Origin: Bolinopsis microptera
Taxonomy: Eukaryota; Ctenophora; Tentaculata; Lobata; Bolinopsidae
Length of the DNA: 64,000 nt
Assembly (NCBI RefSeq): GCF_026151205.1
Contig: NC_087074.1
Location: 6,696,001-6,760,000 of the forward strand
Direction of reading: 5' to 3'
The notes under the pieces are model-generated. The model was not told where the DNA came from and ran no database searches. It saw nothing but the letters and a program-made list of their open reading frames with translations. Shown in pieces: positions 59,170 through 64,000 of this stretch. The position numbers and the translations under genes are program-made. Numbering within the stretch: the first letter of the stretch is position 1; the number at the start of each line of letters is the position of its first letter.

Positions 59170-62100
59170 ATGAACACCACATGTGAAACTACTGTAGGGG
59201 TTCTCATTGGAGGTACAGTTTAACCTCATTTCAGTTTAACCTCATTTGCGAGGTACATTAATTAGACCTCAAACTCCCGGTTTTTTTTTATTTGAGGCAC
59301 TGCTTTTAACTGTTATTTGTAATGTTTCTTCAGGGTTTTACCCGGTACTTTAAACTCTGTTTTGGTCTAGCATTGTCTGTTGCTTATTTGTTGTACTGTA
59401 GCCAGGCTGTAAAACCTTACATCCCCGTCTATCACCTGTAATTCTATTATACAAAGCTTTTGACAAGTCCCTGAAAATTTGCTGAGTATTTAAGTTTAAA
59501 CTTGTTCGGTCTATTTCTCAAATTTGTAGATTATCTAACTTCAAATTTACGGTTTTGTTCACCTTTCAAATAAAAATATTGAATCCCCTTTACAAAACAC
59601 ATACAGAGTATTAGCGTTTTAAAACTAACCCTTAACGTCTCGTCTCAGCGAGTGAGCGTATGCACGATGTCGCCTCAATGGGTTCTAGTGAGCGAAAACA
59701 CCGGTCTTACCACCCCAGATCAGCGCTCCAGAAGCTCCTCTCTATGGTGGAGCCCATTATGAGACCCCTGACTATTGAACTATACGAAACTGAGAAAGAA
59801 GAGGTGAGTGTGTACTATGTTATCTGTCATGATGATGTAATGGCAGGTTAATGGGTTTAGCCTCTAGTACGTCCAAGTGGTTTGCAATATTAGCTGTATG
59901 ATTTAATAAGAGAGTCAGTGATCGCCTTGTTTAAAACACGATCGGAATTTTAAAATTCCCCGCTTATGATCAAGTGTAAGACCGATATCTCTTTCTCAGT
60001 ACGCCAGCTCGCAGCACAGTATTGACGAGATAATCTGTCACGCCGGGCAGCGCAACTCTTTTCAACAGTTCCTGCGAGCGCGCGAGACCGAATCCTGCTC
60101 CTTTGTCAAGGAGTTCCAGTTTCTGTGTCTCTGCAAGGAGTTTAGGGAGTGGGGAGACAAACTTCAGTACGGACCATATCGGATCAGGGTCTTAGCGAAC
60201 TATATCTACCACAATTTTATCAGAGAGGGTGGCGCGCAGTCGCTCGCGCTCAGCGACGTTATCAGACGGAACATTGAGCGCATGCGGAACAGCGTCGGGA
60301 AAGTGAACTCAGCACTGTTTGAGGAAGCTTATCAGTACGTATCGATGGTGATTATTCAACAGAACGTAGTAAAATCATTTGTTGAGAGTCACTACTATCA
60401 GACTATGTGGGAGGACGAGGAAATGGATTGTAACTTGTTTAAAGCGCTCAGTTTGGGTGGAGCCGCGTCACTTCACACGTCGCGCCACAAACCCTTCGCG
60501 GGCGGTTCTGTCGGATCCTCTGACGCATCCTCCTGCTCAAGCTCCGTTTCTAGATACTCCAGGTGAGAACGAACTCTCAGATAATTGGGCCGTGTGCTTT
60601 CTTGTGAAATACAATGGCCGATGTGCTTTCTGGTGAAATACAATACCGCTAGAATTTATATGCAAATCTTTTGTATTGTTTTTGATTTATATTTATATCT
60701 ATATTCGTGTTTTCCGCTCGTTAGAGCAGATCATTTCAGTTCAAATGTTTCGAAAATATTTGTAATATATTTGAAACTTTCAGATCAAATTTCTTTGGAG
60801 ACGGGTTGAGTTCGGAAGCGTCGTCAGCGATAGTTAGCGAAATTCAGAGCATAGCCTCAAGCAAAAGCGGCAGCAGGTTTGTCAAAATCACAATTACTTT
60901 TTCATCTTCATTAAGTGGTTAATTATAAATAGATAATTATAATTAGAGAATTATACGGGGAGATTATGTCATTATGTTAGAAGGTGGCTGTGACTGGAGT
61001 AGCGGCGTGTGAGGTAGAGAGTGCGGCGTGTCCCTTTTTAGAGAGAGGGCCCTTAGTCTGGATCCCTCACCGCTCTTTCTGTCTCACCCATTACCAGACT
61101 ACTACCACTCAGAGTGAGACTACACGGGAACCATCATATGGCCACCTAATTAGTCAAACTCTTTGCTAATTGGGTCTTTGAGACGGGATCCATCCCACTA
61201 GATCCTCCTCTTTGAGGAGCACCTGGAGCTTTGATCTGATCTGAAACATGTGGTTTATTGGAGATAACACTTGGTCACGTGGTTTATTGGAGATAACAAA
61301 AGTCAGTCACGTGATTAGCTAGCTAGCTGGCCTGATCTCCGTGTAGTAAATAGTTATTGATAAAGCTGCTCAACTCTCTGTATAGTCTCATGCTGTAAGA
61401 GAGCAGGCGGCCCATCTCTCTCTCACGTGTGGATGGATCTCAGTACACATACTCTTTATAATGATACTAGCAACATAACTAGATCAAACACAACTCGCTC
61501 TCAAAGACTACACACTCACACAGACAAACATCACAAAGCTCCCTCCGACACGCTGCTAACTCTGCTTTAAAACAGGCTGCCTCACCATAGCCGCCCGGAC
61601 TTTCTCCCTTTGGGGAGGGGTTTTTTTGTTTATGTCAGCTCAGCAAAAAAAGCACAAAGATCTCCAATTGCTTTGAGGTGGCGTAGATTAAAGAGTAAAG
61701 ACCTGATGGATTGGTCGGCTTTTACAGTTTTAGATTAAAAGAGGTTGCTATGTGATCGGTAACCTGGTAAACAGCTATCAGACAGTCAGCCAAGTAGGCC
61801 AAATGGCTGGTATCGGCAGTCGCTTTGAAAAGAGTTGGCAGTGGACACATGTGGGCACTACTATTAGCAGGTGCTCGCTCACCTGCAATATTAATAATAA
61901 CCCACTGTTTCGTATCTCATATCTCCACCGCATTCCTCCAGCATTCCTTTTATCTTTAGTATCTAGTTTTCATTTTGGTATGCTCTCCGGAATGAACGCT
62001 GTGTGTTTCGCATGCAGCCACAAACACACAGACAGACAAACACACAAACCCTCCTCCCGGACAAGCCGGCCTAGTAGCGGGTATGTGATACGAATAGCTT

Positions 62101-63657
62101 ACATTCCTTAACCCGGACCACTAATAAGCAGTCCCCGGTCAAGATATCGCGGTAAAGTCAACCCGGAATTGGTCTGCAGTATTTGCTGTTATTTTCCGGG
62201 TAGGTCTCCCCGCTACCTCATATCTACATACAGCCTGGTCTTTAGTACCTGCTGGATCAGGTGTCTGGCGTCTGGTGCACTCAACATATAACCCCCCCCC
62301 CCCCCCCCACCATGCCCAGTGCCTCCCCCCCCCCCCCCTACCCAGCTACCCTGCCGACACTCAGTAACCCGGCCCTAAGCTTTGAGGTCCAGCTCTGTAT
62401 TATACAGATTAGTCTTCTGAGGTCTGGGGATTATAGCTGTTTTAGCAGCTGACCCTTCTTGCAGGAAGTCACTAAGTGAGTCAGTTATACACTGATTGAG
62501 TGACTCAACATGTCACTAATTGAGTGAACCTCTCTGCATATTATTATTCTCATCACCTCCCCACTGTAGGGTCAGTGTTCTGTTCTTTATTAGAGGCTGG
62601 TAGATTGAGTGATTTTGTATGTAAGGAGTGTGCAGGCCAGTAACTGCCTTACAAATGTAGCACTTACATCTCTCCCTCTCTGATACGGGTCCCGGAATAA
62701 ATTAACAAATTAAGGATTCATCCTGTGACTGAGACTGAGTTTGTGCACCGTTAATTCAATAAGTTAGGGCGCAATTTAGGCGATGTCTTTGATCAGGCCC
62801 CTCAGAAAGCATCAGGATACCAGAGAAAGTAGTGGTCACTCAGAGAGAGAGAGAGAGAGGTATAAATATTACATAATGGTGGTTGTAATATCTGAGGGAA
62901 GGTGTGAAGCGCACGTTTCATTCGACACGTGAGCAGTTAACCCCGTCAACCAGAGTCCAGAGAGAGGGAGAGAGGGAGAGAGGAAGGGAGGAAGGGAGGG
63001 AGGGAGGGAGGGAGGGAGGGAGGGAGGGAGGGAGGGAGGGAGGGAGGGAGGGAGGGAGGGAGGGAGGGAGGGAGGGAGGGAGGGAGGGAGGGAGGGAGGG
63101 AGGGAGGGAGGGAGGGAGGGAGGGAGGGAGGGAGGTACTACCGATAAGTAGAGGTAGTATATGTGCTGTGACATAGAGATTTAAATAAGAGGGATCTTTA
63201 TAATAATGAGATAATGAGATGCTACATCCTAGAATTTTAGATGTCGTAACTTGGTGACTATCAAACCATTGATTATGTCTGAGTAACGCAGTTTGGTGCA
63301 TGCTGAGAGGAAGTTGTTAGTGAAGGTGTGGGAGTAAACATTGTTCCTGATCTCCAGGCTCTATCAACCTCCCAATCATTGTAACCTTACAAGATTTCAT
63401 CTAAGTAGGGCTTCCGACTGATTAGCACTCTGATTGTGAAACTTGTGAGCGAGTGAGTGAGAGGGAGTAACCTGGTGATTGAGAGTATTTTATAGTAGTG
63501 CTAACTCCAGGTACAGATTTATATTCTATATATTACTATATATATAAAGTACTTATCCGTGACTACTTTCAGCAAATCATCAACTGGCAGCAACGCATCG
63601 GCAGCCTTTGACAAGTACTACTCGTCTAAAAACTCACAGATGAAATCGAACAAAAAG
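59170..63657 (+). CDS. RGS-domain protein, exons 1-5 (3' end outside window)
   Basis: Regulators of G-protein signalling speed GTP hydrolysis by G-alpha subunits at the inner membrane face. Exons 59170-59212, 59649-59803, 60000-60562, 60784-60876 and 63573-63657 join in frame to 313 codons. The RGS domain is about residues 72-197, almost all in exon 3: NSFQQFLRARETESCSF, VIRRNIERM, FEEAYQYV and SFVESHYY match the family's helix pattern (Phe-x-x-Phe-Leu, Ser-x-x-Tyr). A Ser-rich linker follows. The first exon (MNTTCETTVGVLIG) was chosen because its phase and donor GAG|GTACAG fit exon 2; if wrong, Met at 59660 could start the protein. Subfamily not identified. It is divergent from the alpha2-delta gene. 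Confidence 0.8.
60877..63572. other. RGS gene intron 4
   Basis: A 2.7 kb intron between a weak donor AGCAG|GTTTGT and acceptor CTACTTTCAG. It holds a repeated TGGTTTATTGGAGATAACA (two copies near 61250 and 61280), C runs near 62292 and 62328, and the GGGA repeat. No other exon seen. Confidence 0.6.
62984..63135 (+). repeat. (GGGA)n tract in RGS intron 4
   Basis: About 36 copies of GGGA on the sense strand, a strong G-quadruplex candidate in the pre-mRNA. The Leu-Pro-Pro-Ser and Gly-Arg-Glu frames here are artefacts. Confidence 0.95.
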
Positions 63658-64000
63658 GTGAGATCTCCGCTTCAGTAACCTCCCTACCTAATTATATCTC
63701 ACTAAAGACACCCCCGTGTTAATATATCCTTTGTGAAATCAGTGGCAGTCTGAGCCCGGATATATTTAGGCTGGGAACTACCACAAAACAATACTGCTCG
63801 GGTTAGGGCACGAGGGCGGCAGAACACTTCTCTGCAGGGCTGGTAACTTTGCCCTTAAAATAGGGCACTGCTAATAACGGTGTTATCCACAGCTAATGAC
63901 AGGGTAAGCTCACTAGTTTGTAGCACGTGAGCGGGTCTCGTGTTTGCTAATTGAATCCCCTGTCGCAGGATCAGCTTCACTGATTCCGGGTCTGAGTGTG

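Noticed and set aside
61752..62111. 119-codon plus frame in RGS intron 4
   Set aside because: No domain, no matching splice phases, and it is bounded by low-complexity sequence; probably chance.
62869..63301. Leu-Pro-Pro-Ser and Gly-Arg-Glu repeat proteins
   Set aside because: Products of the (GGGA)n tract in an RGS intron.

Overview
The window is eukaryotic and metazoan: spliced genes with GT-AG introns, an adhesion-type GPCR, a voltage-gated calcium channel alpha2-delta-like gene, an RGS-domain gene, CHST15-like sulfotransferases, a LINE retrotransposon, a long satellite and many microsatellites. The gene set, the CR1/Jockey-type LINE and the run of CHST15-like paralogues suggest a marine invertebrate. 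I cannot name the species or phylum.

Region 1 (1-34.5 kb) is dominated by one minus-strand gene, an alpha2-delta-like subunit. I rebuilt it from 15 exons (start codon at 34439, exon 15 ending at 314, continuing off the left edge). All intron phases agree and 676 codons are covered. Two of its introns contain other genes. The adhesion GPCR (2256-5521, plus strand) lies in the intron between exons 10 and 11. Three CHST15-like sulfotransferases (7.1-9.1 kb minus, 11.1-13.0 kb minus, 15.4-17.0 kb plus) lie in the 12 kb intron between exons 8 and 9. The intron between exons 5 and 6 holds a 366-bp dimeric satellite split by an apparently intact 4.7 kb LINE.

Region 2 (34.5-59.1 kb) has no gene I can support with confidence. 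It holds a 479-bp direct duplication around a 315-bp dispersed repeat, a 1.2 kb pure pyrimidine tract, a 23-bp minisatellite, long CT and GT tracts, a multi-hairpin inverted-repeat element, a CACGTG cluster, and a recurrent 16-bp motif GTGTTTATRAAGGAGC.

Region 3 (59.2-64 kb) holds the 5' part of a plus-strand RGS-domain gene (five exons, 313 codons) that runs off the right edge. It is divergent from the alpha2-delta gene.

The most unusual pattern is that the 5' splice sites of six of the 15 alpha2-delta exons are duplicated, either by short tandem repeats or, at exon 15, by the 9-bp target-site duplication of a small inverted-repeat element carrying TTAGGG telomere-type repeats. Functionally, an alpha2-delta subunit, an adhesion GPCR and an RGS protein are all membrane-signalling components, but nothing shows that they act together. 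The sulfotransferases are type II Golgi-type enzymes.
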